DNA of 64,000 nucleotides from Novosphingobium sp. (GTDB lineage: Bacteria > Pseudomonadota > Alphaproteobacteria > Sphingomonadales > Sphingomonadaceae): the NCBI GenBank assembly GCA_020848655.1, contig JADLHU010000051.1, positions 1 through 64,000 on the forward strand. The letters are read 5' to 3'. Each line of letters starts with the position of its first letter. Within the stretch, counting starts at the first letter, position 1. Below the pieces are notes generated by a model. It saw only the letters and a list, made by a program, of their open reading frames with translations. It made no database searches and was not told the origin of the DNA. The position numbers were made by a program, and so were the translations under genes. This document shows, one piece after another, positions 1-8,977 of the stretch.

Positions 1-534
1 ACCGCGTCGATCAGCATCATCTGCGGCGGCACCAGCGCCTGCATCGAGCCGATCCCCGCCAATATCTATACCCACAAGACGCTGTCGGGCAGCTTCGTGG
101 TCAAGAATCCCTATCTGGAAAAGCTGTTCCAGGCGAAAAGCAAGGATTCGACCAATGTCTGGAACTCGATCCTCGAACACGGCGGCTCGGTCCAGCACCT
201 CGATTTCCTCTCGCCAGAGGAAAAGGCCGTCTACAAGACCAGCTTCGAGATCGACCAGCGCTGGCTGCTGGAATTCGCCGCCGATCGCACGCCCTATATC
301 GATCAGGCGCAGTCGCTGAACCTCTACATCCCCGCCGATGTCGACAAGTGGGACCTGATGATGCTGCACTTCCAGGCGTGGGAAAAGGGCATCAAGTCGC
401 TCTATTACCTGCGTTCGAAGAGCGTGCAGCGCGCGGGCTTCGCCGGCGGCGTGGAAGTGGACAACACCGCCACCGCCCCGGTGATCGAACTGGCCGCCCA
501 GACCGACTACGAGGAATGCCTCGCCTGTCAGTAA
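1..534 (+). CDS. nrdA: Ribonucleoside-diphosphate reductase alpha subunit, C-terminal part
   Basis: The reading frame is open from the first base, so the 5' end lies outside the window; 177 residues remain. The piece holds the end of the alpha-subunit barrel and the flexible tail of a class I ribonucleotide reductase, which reduces NDPs to dNDPs. Two adjacent tyrosines in 'KSLYYLRSK' match the radical-transfer Tyr pair of class Ia enzymes. The C-terminus 'ECLACQ' carries the CxxC pair that re-reduces the active site. Its partner nrdB lies 1 kb downstream on the same strand, separated by an opposite-strand gene. Identity rests on this tail and the nrdB neighbour. Confidence 0.93.
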   Translation, partial: TASISIICGGTSACIEPIPANIYTHKTLSGSFVVKNPYLEKLFQAKSKDSTNVWNSILEHGGSVQHLDFLSPEEKAVYKTSFEIDQRWLLEFAADRTPYIDQAQSLNLYIPADVDKWDLMMLHFQAWEKGIKSLYYLRSKSVQRAGFAGGVEVDNTATAPVIELAAQTDYEECLACQ

Positions 535-644
535 GCGCCTGCCCGTAAGCGCTTGTCCGTGCGGCGCGCTGGCGCGTCGCGCGATCAGGCCTGAAACCAG
601 ACTTCTGGAGTGTGATATGCCGGTCGGCAGGCAAAGCCCGGGGA

Positions 645-718
645 TGCCGCCCGCTTCGCGGGGGCACCTTGGCGCATGGTGCGCGCATGCGCGAAACGCC
701 CCTTCCGCAAGGGAAGGG
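645..718 (+). terminator. Two GC-rich hairpins downstream of nrdA
   Basis: Two hairpins follow nrdA: one around 645-666 (GCCGCCCGC / GCGGGGGC, loop TTC) and one with arms CCCCTTCC 699-706 and GGAAGGG 712-718. Neither has a U-tract. They lie between nrdA and the 3' end of the convergent DUF2171 gene, so a bidirectional terminator or a REP-like element would fit. The rest of 535-763 shows nothing else I recognise. Confidence 0.45.
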
Positions 719-763
719 ACGTCGCGGTGCGGCCTGCGCTTTGCTGTGCGGCCAGCCGGGCGG

Positions 764-1153
764 TCAGGTGCCGCTTTCGATGCCGAAGTCGTTGTCGCCT
801 CGCTCGCGCAGGCGCACATGGTTGCTTTCGATGCCAAGCACGAGGTCGAGCGGGATGTAGCTGTGTTCGCCGTGCCCGTCGCGCGTCAGCTTGATCTGGC
901 CGCCTTCGACATGATCGACCGTGCCGATCACGCTGCCGGTGTGGTCCACCACCGGCATATGCTCGCGGATGCTCTGCGCCACGCTGCCGTCCGCGCCGCT
1001 GCCCGATGGCTGGCGGTTCGCGCCTTGCGCATCGAATTGCTGCTGCTGGCCGGGAACGGCGCCGTTGCGCGGGGCCGCGTCGTCGCGAAGCGGGCTTTGC
1101 TCGGCCAGTCCCTGTCGGGGCTGGTTCTGAAGCGGCGTGCTGCGATTGGTCAT
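764..1153 (-). CDS. DUF2171 domain protein
   Basis: A 129-residue soluble protein. Residues 1-55 are Gln/Arg/Pro-rich and look disordered. Residues 60-125 match the DUF2171 pattern: 'IREHMPVVDHTGSVIGTVD', then 'GGQIKLTRD', then 'YIPLDLVLGIESNHVRL'. This small beta-rich family has no assigned function and resembles PRC-barrel-like folds. The ATG at 1153 is preceded by GAAGGAGAATCCCC, a good ribosome-binding site. A longer in-frame ORF extends upstream but its extra residues look non-native. The gene sits on the opposite strand between nrdA and nrdB, so it probably has its own promoter. Confidence 0.75.
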   Translation of the reverse strand: MTNRSTPLQNQPRQGLAEQSPLRDDAAPRNGAVPGQQQQFDAQGANRQPSGSGADGSVAQSIREHMPVVDHTGSVIGTVDHVEGGQIKLTRDGHGEHSYIPLDLVLGIESNHVRLRERGDNDFGIESGT

Positions 1154-1522
1154 GGGGATTCTCCTTCTCGCGTTGGATGCCTTGGGGGATGCCTTGGGGC
1201 GATCCCGGGCCGCACCGCGGGGGGAACGGGCGACCCGGTAGCAAGCCAACCCGCCCGGCCGGCGTTGCGTTCCGGCGCCGCGCACGGCCTGCCGCAGCCC
1301 CGGTGCGCTCCACGCCGGGCCGTATCGGTGGCGCGGCCACCGGGTCCGCGCCGGGGATTACGCGCCGCCCGATATGGCGAGCCGCCCGCGCGCACCCTAT
1401 CTTCGGGGCTGCGGCCTCTATTCCGCCGGTTGTCCGGCGTGACCCGCCACGAATTCCGTCCGCGCCGCCACGGCGCGGCGTTTCGCCCGTTCCGCACGAT
1501 CCAGATGTGAAAGGCCCGCCCG
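1154..1522. other. Divergent intergenic region, DUF2171 / nrdB
   Basis: This stretch of 369 bases is very GC-rich and has no ORF I would accept. It must hold the promoters of both the DUF2171 gene and nrdB. I looked for an AT-rich NrdR-type box and did not see a convincing one. The CCCTATCTTCGGGG patch at 1395-1408 is weakly palindromic only. Confidence 0.4.
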
Positions 1523-2584
1523 ATGCCCCTTCTCGAAGCCCGCAAGACCTACAAGCCCTTCGAATATCCCTGGGCCTATGATTTCTGGAAGCGCCAGCAG
1601 CAGATCCACTGGATGCCCGAGGAAGTTCCCCTGGGCGAGGATTGCCGCGACTGGGCGCAGAAGATCAGCGAGCATGAGCGCAACCTGCTGACGCAGATCT
1701 TCCGCTTCTTCACCCAGGCCGATGTCGAGGTGCAGGATTGCTACCACGAAAAGTACAGCCGGGTGTTCAAGCCCACCGAGATCAAGATGATGCTGGCGGC
1801 GTTTTCCAACATGGAAACGGTGCACATCGCGGCCTATTCGCACTTGCTGGACACCATCGGCATGCCGGAAAGCGAATATGGCATGTTCCTGGAATACCAG
1901 GAGCTGAAGGACAAGCACGATTACCTGCACACCTTCGGCGTCGAGAACGACGAGGACATCGCCCGCACGCTGGCCATGTTCGGCGGCTTCACCGAAGGCC
2001 TGCAACTGTTCGCCAGCTTCGCCATGCTGATGAACTTCCCGCGCTTCAACAAGATGAAGGGCATGGGGCAGATCGTCAGTTGGTCGGTGCGCGATGAAAG
2101 CCTGCACTGCGAAGGCATCACCAAGCTGTTCCACACGTTCGTCAAGGAACGCGGCTGCCTGACCAAGGCCGTCAAGGAAGACATCATCGACTGCTGCCAG
2201 AAGACCGTGCGGCTGGAAGACGCCTTCATCGACCTGGCGTTCGAGATGGGCCCGGTGCCGGGGATGAGCGCGAAGGAAATCAAGCGCTACATCCGCTATA
2301 TCGCCGACTGGCGGCTGGGCCAGTTGGGCCTGCCCGAAGTCTACATGATCGAGGAACACCCGCTGCCCTGGCTGACCCCGCTGCTGAACGGCGTGGAGCA
2401 CGCGAACTTCTTCGAAACCCGCGCCACCGAATATTCGAAGGGCGCGACCCGGGGCAACTGGCAGGAAGTGTGGACCAACTTCGACCAGCGCCGCAAGGCC
2501 AAGGCCAACGACGGCGCCGACGACTTCAGCCTGGAAGGCGATGGCCCCGACATGTTCAAGGCCGCCGGGATCGCGGCGGAATAA
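1523..2584 (+). CDS. nrdB: Ribonucleoside-diphosphate reductase beta subunit (class Ia)
   Basis: A 353-residue R2 protein that houses the diiron-tyrosyl radical cofactor driving NDP reduction by the alpha subunit. All metal ligands are visible: Asp67, Glu98, His101 (in ETVH), Glu158 (FTEGLQ), Glu192 and His195 (RDESLH). Tyr105 sits seven residues after Glu98, as does the radical Tyr122 of E. coli after Glu115, so this is a tyrosyl-radical enzyme rather than a Phe-bearing class Ic type. Length is normal. The ATG follows AAAGG at suitable spacing. It is not directly adjacent to nrdA. Confidence 0.96.
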   Translation: MPLLEARKTYKPFEYPWAYDFWKRQQQIHWMPEEVPLGEDCRDWAQKISEHERNLLTQIFRFFTQADVEVQDCYHEKYSRVFKPTEIKMMLAAFSNMETVHIAAYSHLLDTIGMPESEYGMFLEYQELKDKHDYLHTFGVENDEDIARTLAMFGGFTEGLQLFASFAMLMNFPRFNKMKGMGQIVSWSVRDESLHCEGITKLFHTFVKERGCLTKAVKEDIIDCCQKTVRLEDAFIDLAFEMGPVPGMSAKEIKRYIRYIADWRLGQLGLPEVYMIEEHPLPWLTPLLNGVEHANFFETRATEYSKGATRGNWQEVWTNFDQRRKAKANDGADDFSLEGDGPDMFKAAGIAAE

Positions 2585-2596
2585 GTCCTGTTCCCG

Positions 2597-2629
2597 CCCC
2601 GTCGCCCTGCCTGCGCAGGGGCGACGGGG
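2597..2629. terminator. Strong palindrome between convergent genes
   Basis: Arms CCCCGTCGCCCTGC (2597-2610) and GCAGGGGCGACGGGG (2615-2629) pair almost fully with one bulged G. It lies between nrdB and the convergent acyltransferase gene, so it can act as a bidirectional terminator. Its centre GCCTGCGCAGGGG (2609-2621) recurs at 17110-17122, suggesting a REP-like family. Confidence 0.6.
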
Positions 2630-2662
2630 ATGGGGTTTCAAACGCCGGGCGGCCCGCCCCGC

Positions 2663-3814
2663 CTACAGCGACTTGGCGTAGATGTTGTATTCGCGATTGA
2701 CCTTTGATCCGATCGCGTTGGCGATGGCCACCATTCCCTGGTTGTCTTCCAGGATCCAGCCGATCTCCGCTTCCTTGAAGCCATATTTGGCAACGCCGGT
2801 GCGGCGGATATATTCGATCATCATGAAGGCCAGTTGGCTGGCCAGCCGCGAGCTTTGCAGCCGCTTGACCACGCCCATCAGCGGCACGCGCACGCGCGGC
2901 GACCACGGATGGCGCAGCCAGCGCAGCACCTTGATGAAATTGAACGGAAACAGCTTTCCGCCGAACGGCTTGATGATGCGGTTGAGATCGGGGAAGGTCA
3001 GCATGAAGGCCACCGGTTCGCCATCCACTTCGGCGATGCGCAGCAGTTCGGGCTTGACCAGCGGGCGCATCTTCTTGGCGATATAGCGCACTTCGCGATC
3101 GGTGATCGGCACGAAGCCCCAGTTGCTCGACCAGGCATCGTTGAGGATGCTGAAAATGAGGTCGGCTTCTTCCTCCACGCGCGTCACGTCGGCCTCGCGG
3201 ATGCGGATGCGCGGGTTCTTCTCGCCCGATTCGACGATGCGGTTGATCAGCGGCGGCAGCCCCTTGTCCACCGTCAGGTCATACGTCTGCAACCGCTTGA
3301 CCACGTCATAGCCGCGCTGCTCGATCCACGGCTGGTAGCGCGGCGAATGGTGGCCCATCATGATCACCGGATCGTGATCGAAGCCTTTGACCAGCAGGCC
3401 CGGCTCGTCCCAGATCGACATGCTCAGCGGGGCGAGAACGCGAGTCATGCCCTTGGCGCGCAGCCAGTCTTCGGCGGCGGCGATCAGCGCGGCGGCGGAT
3501 TCCTCGTCGGCGGCTTCCAGCATGCCCCAGTTGCCGGTGCCCGGCCCCATGCCCTGTTCGGGCGGCAGCGTGTGCTGGAGGAAATCGATATGCGCCGAAA
3601 TCCGCCCGGTCACCTCGCTGCCGCGCCGGGCCAGGAACAGCTCGACTTCGGCATGGTCGTAGAACGGGTTCTTCTTGCGGTTCAGCAGTTCCGCCACATC
3701 GGCGCGCAGCGGCGGCACCCAGTGCGGATCGCTGGCGTTCAGCCGATAGGCAACATCGATGAACGCATTGCGTTCACGCCGGCTGGTCACGGGCATGACC
3801 GTCACAGTGCTCAT
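2663..3814 (-). CDS. GNAT-fold N-acyltransferase-like protein, possible ceramide synthase homologue
   Basis: A 383-residue soluble protein. The C-terminal half carries GNAT-like features ('EPVAFMLTFPDL', then 'GVAKYGFKEAEIGWILEDNQGM...'). From family memory it resembles a group of long alphaproteobacterial GNAT proteins, often mislabelled as dATP pyrophosphohydrolases, that includes the bacterial ceramide synthase bCerS of Caulobacter. If so, it would acylate a sphingoid base, which fits an organism using glycosphingolipids. The next gene on the same strand encodes a fatty-acid-hydroxylase-family protein, and lptG/lptF follow, giving an envelope-lipid context. The ATG at 3814 has GGGGGG about 10 bases upstream. 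The GNAT fold is fairly likely; the ceramide role is inference. Confidence 0.6.
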   Translation of the reverse strand: MSTVTVMPVTSRRERNAFIDVAYRLNASDPHWVPPLRADVAELLNRKKNPFYDHAEVELFLARRGSEVTGRISAHIDFLQHTLPPEQGMGPGTGNWGMLEAADEESAAALIAAAEDWLRAKGMTRVLAPLSMSIWDEPGLLVKGFDHDPVIMMGHHSPRYQPWIEQRGYDVVKRLQTYDLTVDKGLPPLINRIVESGEKNPRIRIREADVTRVEEEADLIFSILNDAWSSNWGFVPITDREVRYIAKKMRPLVKPELLRIAEVDGEPVAFMLTFPDLNRIIKPFGGKLFPFNFIKVLRWLRHPWSPRVRVPLMGVVKRLQSSRLASQLAFMMIEYIRRTGVAKYGFKEAEIGWILEDNQGMVAIANAIGSKVNREYNIYAKSL

Positions 3815-3896
3815 TCAGGCAGTCCCCCCGCAGGGCCGGCCGGTGCGTGGCGCCCGGCCGGTGGATATGTGGATACAGTGTCTTGCCGCGCCGCGA

Positions 3897-4703
3897 TCAC
3901 GCGCCGCCGCTGGCCTCTTCGCCCGGCGCAGTGCCCGCCGCGCGGCGGCGCGGATGGCCGCTGGCGATGCCGCCGGACAGATCCTTGACCCAGGGATAGG
4001 TCACCGCGACGTCCTCGGTATAGCCCAGGTTGAACACGGTGGGGCTGCGCGTCGGGCGGTCCGTCTTTTCGTAGAACGTGCCAAGGATGCGGTCCCAGGC
4101 ATAGTTGGTGATGCCGAAGTTGCCGTCCTCGTCGAAATAGTGATGCTCGTTGTGGCGCTGCTTCATGAACTGCACCCACTTCCACTTCGGCTTGAACGAA
4201 AGGTGCTGGATGCAGTGCATGAACTCGTAATAGCAGGTGGTGAGGATGCCGGTGGCGAAAGCCGCCAGCGCCCCGCCGGTGCCACCGATCATCCAGCCGA
4301 TGGGAAGCGTCGCCACGGCGATGGTCGGCAGCGTGGTGTGCAGCGCGCCGAACAGCACCTCAAGATGGTTCGGGTCCTGGTGGTGATCGTAATGGATGCG
4401 CTTCCACGTGGGCGACAGCCACTTGATCTTGTACATCCACTGCCCGTGCAGCACGTACTGGTGCAACAGGTGCCAGACCAGCGGATAGACCAGCAGCGCC
4501 GCGCCGATCGCCGCCAGCGTCTGCCACAAGCTGGCGGGGAACCACACGAAGCCGATCGCGCAGGCGGCGGCCACGGCCAGATAGGCCACGATCGTGTAGT
4601 GCTGGAAATAGGCGGCCACCAGTTCGCCCAGCGTCATCCGGTCAAGATAGTGGGATCGCTTCCAGAAAGGGAGCTGGCTTTGATCGACGGTTGTCTGTGA
4701 CAC
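3897..4703 (-). CDS. Fatty acid hydroxylase / sterol desaturase superfamily protein
   Basis: A 268-residue integral membrane protein with about four hydrophobic segments. It carries the diiron histidine clusters of the family: HQYVLH, HYDHH, HCIQH and HNEHH. Such enzymes hydroxylate or desaturate lipid acyl chains using O2. The start chosen is GTG at 4703, preceded by AGGAACCGAGTATC; the longer ORF adds 22 residues without a ribosome-binding site. It lies between the GNAT-like acyltransferase and lptG on the same strand. Hydroxylation of an amide-linked fatty acid or long-chain base of sphingolipid is a reasonable guess. Confidence 0.85.
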   Translation of the reverse strand: MSQTTVDQSQLPFWKRSHYLDRMTLGELVAAYFQHYTIVAYLAVAAACAIGFVWFPASLWQTLAAIGAALLVYPLVWHLLHQYVLHGQWMYKIKWLSPTWKRIHYDHHQDPNHLEVLFGALHTTLPTIAVATLPIGWMIGGTGGALAAFATGILTTCYYEFMHCIQHLSFKPKWKWVQFMKQRHNEHHYFDEDGNFGITNYAWDRILGTFYEKTDRPTRSPTVFNLGYTEDVAVTYPWVKDLSGGIASGHPRRRAAGTAPGEEASGGA

Positions 4704-4823
4704 GATACTCGGTTCCTGCGGTGGGCTGGCGCCCTGGCGTGAGCGGGGCCATACCAGACTTGGGGTCACGCGGCCATAAGCGCAAGTTTGCGGCGGTATT
4801 GCGGCGGCGTGTGGGCCGCTGTG

Positions 4824-5921
4824 CTATTCCTCTGTGCGGATCAGCACCGTTTCTCCCAGCAGCGCGAACAGCACGAACGGCGCCCAGGCGGCGACGAGCG
4901 GCGGATAGCCGCCGAAGTTGCCCATCGCCAGCGCGGCGTTGTCGACCACGAAATAGGCGAAGCCCAGCGACATGCCGATGATCGCGCGGATCAGCAATTG
5001 CCCCGATCGCGCCAGCCCGAAGGCCGCCACCGCGCCCAGCAGCGGCATCAGCATGGCCGAGAACGGGCCGGACAGCTTGTGCCACCAGGCCCCTTCCAGC
5101 TCGCTGGTGCGCCGCCCGGCGGCGCGCAGTTCCTGGATCGAATAGGCCAGCTCGACGATATTCTGCGCATCGGGATCGACCGAACTGATCGCGATCTGCG
5201 CAGGGTCGATCTCCTTGCCGACGACCATGGCGGGCAGCTTTTGCGTCTGCGTGGTCTTTACGTCGAAGCTGACCGGGGCGTCCAGCCGCCAGCCCGGATT
5301 GGCCCAGGTGGCGCGCGGGCTACGGACCAGTTGCACGATCATGCCGCCGGCATCGCGGCCATACCAGGTGACGCCGTCCATGGTCATGGCCTTGCCGCGC
5401 CCCGAAATGGCGGTGGCCGCCAGGATGTTCGGCCCGTCGCGCAAGTAGACGTTGTTGCGCACGCCCGAATTCCTGGGCACCGGGCCATAATCGGCCGCCT
5501 GCCAGGCGTTCAGCGTCCCCGTGGCGCGCGTGACGATGCGTTCGTTGAAGGCCAGGCTGCACAGCGAAAGCACCATCGCGGCCAGGATCAGCGGCGCCAG
5601 CACCTGGTGCGCGGAAAGCCCGGCGGCCTTCATCGCGATGACTTCGCTGTTCTGGTTGAGCGTGGCCAGCGTGATGATCGTGGCCAGCAGGACGGAATAG
5701 GGCAGGAACCGCGCGACCAGTTGCGGCGCGCGCATGCTGACATAAGTCCACAACTGCGCCTGCCCGTTGCCGGGATAGCCCAGGATCTTGCCGCTTTCGC
5801 CCAAGAGGTCCAGCGTCTGGAGCACCAGCACCAGCATGACCAGCACCGCCAGCACCCGCATCACGAACAGCCGCGCCAGATAGGCGGTCAGCGTTCGCGA
5901 AGGGAAGAATTCGAGTTGCAT
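4824..5921 (-). CDS. lptG: LPS export ABC transporter permease LptG
   Basis: A 365-residue inner-membrane protein with two transmembrane helices near the N-terminus, one around residues 90-125, a large periplasmic beta-jellyroll region (about 130-270) and three C-terminal helices. This is the YjgP/YjgQ architecture. LptG pairs with LptF and the LptB ATPase to extract lipopolysaccharide, or in sphingomonads perhaps another glycolipid, from the inner membrane. It follows lptF by 44 bases on the same strand. The order LptF then LptG and the 'SEVIAMKAAGLS' coupling-helix segment support the LptG call. Confidence 0.9.
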   Translation of the reverse strand: MQLEFFPSRTLTAYLARLFVMRVLAVLVMLVLVLQTLDLLGESGKILGYPGNGQAQLWTYVSMRAPQLVARFLPYSVLLATIITLATLNQNSEVIAMKAAGLSAHQVLAPLILAAMVLSLCSLAFNERIVTRATGTLNAWQAADYGPVPRNSGVRNNVYLRDGPNILAATAISGRGKAMTMDGVTWYGRDAGGMIVQLVRSPRATWANPGWRLDAPVSFDVKTTQTQKLPAMVVGKEIDPAQIAISSVDPDAQNIVELAYSIQELRAAGRRTSELEGAWWHKLSGPFSAMLMPLLGAVAAFGLARSGQLLIRAIIGMSLGFAYFVVDNAALAMGNFGGYPPLVAAWAPFVLFALLGETVLIRTEE

Positions 5922-5965
5922 CGGATGGGGGCGTCCTTCTTGGCGGCGGGCTTTCGGGCGTCAGG

Positions 5966-7171
5966 TCAGGCCGGAAGCTGGGGGCGGCCCTTCTTCAACA
6001 GGGCGCGCAATCGCTTGCCGAAACTTTCGGCGAACCGTTCCAGCCAGCCGATCGGCTGCCCGCCCGGGACATAGGCGATGCGCCAGTACATCCACACGAT
6101 CAGCAGCGAAAACAGCGCGAACGGTCCCCACAGCGCCAGCACCGGATCGACCCGGCCCAGCGACGCGACATCCTGCCCGTATTCGTTGACCTTGTGATAG
6201 GCCACCACCATGATGATCGATACGAACAGTCCGAGTGCGGATGTCGATCGCTTGGGCGGCACGGCCAGCGCCACGGCCAGCAGCGGCAACAGCAGCATCA
6301 TCACCACTTCGACCATGCGATAGTTGAAACTGGCCTGGCTGCCGGCGCGCACGTCTTCGGGCAAGCCCTTGTTCCAGCCGATCTTGAGCAGTTCGGGCAG
6401 GATATATTCGCGATCCTTGTCGCCGCGGGCGCGGAATTTCTCGATCGCGGGCAGGTCTATCGGCAGGTCATGGCGCGAGAAGCTGAGCACGCGGGGCGTG
6501 TCGCCGGGCATGTCCTGCACGATCTGCCCGTCGACCAGCCGCAGGATGATCGTGTCGGGCTGGTTGCGCAGCGCCAGGAAGCGCCCCTCGCGCGCCGAGA
6601 TCGACAGGACTTCGCCCTTGTCGCTGGCAACGCGCGCGAAAATGCCGATCAACTGGCGGCCTTCGTCCTGGCTGCGATCGATGCGCAGCGCCATGCGATC
6701 CTTGAGCGTGGTGAATTCGCCCACCTTGATCGACGCGCCCAGCGCGCCCGAGCGCAGTTCGAACTGGAGCTGTTCGTAATAATAGCGCGCCAGCGGCTGG
6801 AGATAGCCGACGATGGCGAAGTTCACGCAGGCCAGCACGATGGTCATCATGTAGGGCACGCGCAGCAGCCGGGTATAGCTCAGCCCCAGCGCGCGCATCA
6901 CGTCAAGCTCGCTCGAAGTGGCCAGCTTGCGGAAGGCCAGCAGGATGCCCAGCATCAAGCCCAGCGGGATGGCCAGGCTGGCATATTCGGGCAGCAGGTT
7001 GGCCAGCATCTTGAACACGACGCTGACCGGGCCGCCCTCGGTCGCCACGAAATCGAACAGGCGCAGCATCTTGTCGAGCACGAGCAGCGAGGCGGCGATC
7101 ACGAAGACGGCCAGCATCGGCATCAGCACCAGCCGGAAGATATAACGGTCAACGGCGGTGAGGAGTTTCAC
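5966..7171 (-). CDS. lptF: LPS export ABC transporter permease LptF
   Basis: A 401-residue YjgP/YjgQ-family permease with the same layout as LptG: N-terminal helices ('VDRYIFRLVLMPML'), a coupling segment ('SSELDVMRALGLS'), a periplasmic domain and C-terminal helices. It forms the LptB2FG transporter with the next gene. I prefer the GTG at 7171, giving V/M-KLLTAVDRYIF as in other LptF proteins. A TTG at 7219 would add 16 unlikely residues. The ribosome-binding site for either start is weak. It is the first gene of the lptF-lptG pair. Confidence 0.9.
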   Translation of the reverse strand: MKLLTAVDRYIFRLVLMPMLAVFVIAASLLVLDKMLRLFDFVATEGGPVSVVFKMLANLLPEYASLAIPLGLMLGILLAFRKLATSSELDVMRALGLSYTRLLRVPYMMTIVLACVNFAIVGYLQPLARYYYEQLQFELRSGALGASIKVGEFTTLKDRMALRIDRSQDEGRQLIGIFARVASDKGEVLSISAREGRFLALRNQPDTIILRLVDGQIVQDMPGDTPRVLSFSRHDLPIDLPAIEKFRARGDKDREYILPELLKIGWNKGLPEDVRAGSQASFNYRMVEVVMMLLLPLLAVALAVPPKRSTSALGLFVSIIMVVAYHKVNEYGQDVASLGRVDPVLALWGPFALFSLLIVWMYWRIAYVPGGQPIGWLERFAESFGKRLRALLKKGRPQLPA

Positions 7172-7317
7172 GGGTTCTGGCCATCCGGTCTTTGCGTCGG
7201 ACCCCTGCCGTCCCAGCAAGGGAGGGAAGGGCGTTCAGGAAGTCCCGTCAACCCGGACACGCATCCGCGCCGTCCGTCAAGGCCCGGGCGGTGCAAGCAT
7301 GCCGCGCGCCGGACGGT

Positions 7318-7737
7318 TCAGGCCTTTTCCAGCGTGCATTGCAGCGGGTGCTGGTTCTGGCGGGCGAAGTCCATCACCTGATTCACCTTGGTTTCGGCGA
7401 TTTCATACGGGAAGATGCCGCAGATGCCGACGCCCTTCTGGTGGACGTGCAGCATCACGCGCGTGGCTTGTTCCAGATCCATGTTGAAGAAGCGCTTGAG
7501 GACCATCACCACGAATTCCATCGGGGTGTAATCGTCGTTCAGAAGCAGAACCTTGAACTGGCTTGGTTTTTTGGGCTTGGCGCGAGTCTTGGTGGCGATG
7601 CCGATCTGGTCCTGGCGGCCGTCGTCATCGCCCGGGCCGCCGGGGCCGGGGGTATCGTCGTCGCCGGAACGGACCGTATCGCCGAAGGGCAGGGCGCCCG
7701 AAATCCGGGAATCGCAAGGGGCAGAGGGTAAGCGCAT
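7318..7737 (-). CDS. clpS: ATP-dependent Clp protease adaptor ClpS
   Basis: A 139-residue protein whose C-terminal 85 residues form the ClpS domain: '[19 protein letters not shown]' and '[22 protein letters not shown]'-like segments. The NDD-TPMEFV stretch forms the N-end-rule pocket that delivers substrates with bulky N-terminal residues to ClpAP. About 50 N-terminal residues are Asp/Gly/Pro-rich and look unstructured, longer than in E. coli ClpS. The ATG at 7737 is the most plausible start; the ORF open further upstream is non-native. clpA is not in the window. Confidence 0.92.
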   Translation of the reverse strand: MRLPSAPCDSRISGALPFGDTVRSGDDDTPGPGGPGDDDGRQDQIGIATKTRAKPKKPSQFKVLLLNDDYTPMEFVVMVLKRFFNMDLEQATRVMLHVHQKGVGICGIFPYEIAETKVNQVMDFARQNQHPLQCTLEKA

Positions 7738-7927
7738 CGCGGGAGAATATCGCAAGCGAGGGGCAATCGACAAGTCATCGCTTGCGGCAGGGGCCGCGAA
7801 ACGGGACGCAAACGGGCCAGGCGGCACTGCCACCCGGCCCGATGTACTGTGCGAATGGGCCGATCCGCCCGTCCCGGGCCGCCGCAAGGCGGCGCCATCG
7901 GGCCGGGCCGTCGCGGCCGGATTCGGG

Positions 7928-8923
7928 TCAGGCGACCGAGCGAACCTTCTCGACCGCAAGGCTGACGCGGCCCGAGATCGGCGCGAACACTTCGTTGCCC
8001 AGCTTGAGCATGGCTTCGCTGGTCTTCGAGCTGTAGGCGACGGCGGTGTCGAAGTTGCGGCGGAACAGGTCGCTCTGCAGCTTGAAGAAATCGGCCGGCG
8101 ACTTGATGGCGGCGAGTTCCTTGATGTCGGCGGTCGCGGTTTCGAAAGCCGAACGGCTTTCGGCAGCGATGTTGGTGCCGAGGTCCTGCAGGCCGGCGGC
8201 CAGGATCTTGCCCGATTCGACCACGGCTTCGACGTTGCCCTTGGTGAAGTCGTTGTAGCCGGCGAACGCGGCCGAACCCTTTTCAATGGCGGCCTTGGCC
8301 TTGGTCTGCACTTCGGTGAAGGCGCCCTTGACGGTGTCTGTGAAAGCGGAGGTCACGTCGGTCATCGTATGGTCCTTGATCTGCGAAAACAGGGGAATGG
8401 AAACAGCAGGCTGGGCGGGCTTGGGTGCCGCCTTCGTATGGGAAACGGAAGGCGCAGCGGCGGGGGCCTTGCGCACGACAGGGCGCTTCGCGGTCACCGC
8501 GGGGGCCACCGGCTTGGCAATGGCGCGCTTGGCCTCGGGCTTGGGCGCCTTTGCGGCGCGAATGGATTTGCGCGGCTTGGCGACGGCGGCCTTCCTGGTG
8601 GCCCGCTTCGGGGCGGCAGGGGCCTTCGCCACCGGGGTGGGAGCCGCAACAGCGGGCGCGGCCGGCGCTGCCGTGATCGCATTGGCCTTGGTCGGAGCGG
8701 CGGTCAGAGCGGCCTCGGTCGGGCGAGGCTTGCGGCCGCGCTTCGCCTTGGGCGGGAAAGCGATGGCTTCCACGGGGGCGGCTTGCGCTTTCGCAGGTGC
8801 GGCATCGACCGCGGGGGCGGCATCGACGGGCGCGACGCTGTCCTTGGCCAGAAGCGCTTCCGACGCGGCGGCGTAAGCCTTTTCGGCTACGGCATCAGCC
8901 TTGCTGGGTTCCGACTTGGCCAT
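7928..8923 (-). CDS. Phasin with N-terminal histone-H1-like Ala/Lys/Pro-rich extension
   Basis: A 331-residue protein in two parts. Residues 1-186 are dominated by Ala, Lys and Pro with AAPAK/KAPAA-type repeats and basic patches ([23 protein letters not shown]), resembling histone-H1/AAKP DNA-binding tails. Residues 187-331 form a phasin domain ('[15 protein letters not shown]...[20 protein letters not shown]'), which coats PHA granules. The main ATG at 8923 follows AAGGGA. A second ATG at 8365 (residue 187) has AAGGA seven bases upstream, so a short phasin-only form could be made. phaC lies just upstream on the same strand. Pseudomonas PhaF joins the same parts in the opposite order. Confidence 0.88.
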   Translation of the reverse strand: MAKSEPSKADAVAEKAYAAASEALLAKDSVAPVDAAPAVDAAPAKAQAAPVEAIAFPPKAKRGRKPRPTEAALTAAPTKANAITAAPAAPAVAAPTPVAKAPAAPKRATRKAAVAKPRKSIRAAKAPKPEAKRAIAKPVAPAVTAKRPVVRKAPAAAPSVSHTKAAPKPAQPAVSIPLFSQIKDHTMTDVTSAFTDTVKGAFTEVQTKAKAAIEKGSAAFAGYNDFTKGNVEAVVESGKILAAGLQDLGTNIAAESRSAFETATADIKELAAIKSPADFFKLQSDLFRRNFDTAVAYSSKTSEAMLKLGNEVFAPISGRVSLAVEKVRSVA

Positions 8924-8977
8924 CTGTGTTTCCCTTGGGGCTCCTGCAATTCTGGCGAGTGCACATGACACCCTTAT

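Noticed and set aside
585-1340. Long Arg/Pro-rich ORF overlapping the DUF2171 gene
   Set aside because: It is a different-frame shadow; composition is that of high-GC noise, while the overlapping frame has a family match and a ribosome-binding site.
1154-1522. NrdR box upstream of nrdB
   Set aside because: No AT-rich inverted pair with the expected spacing; the CCCTATCTTCGGGG patch is too weak.
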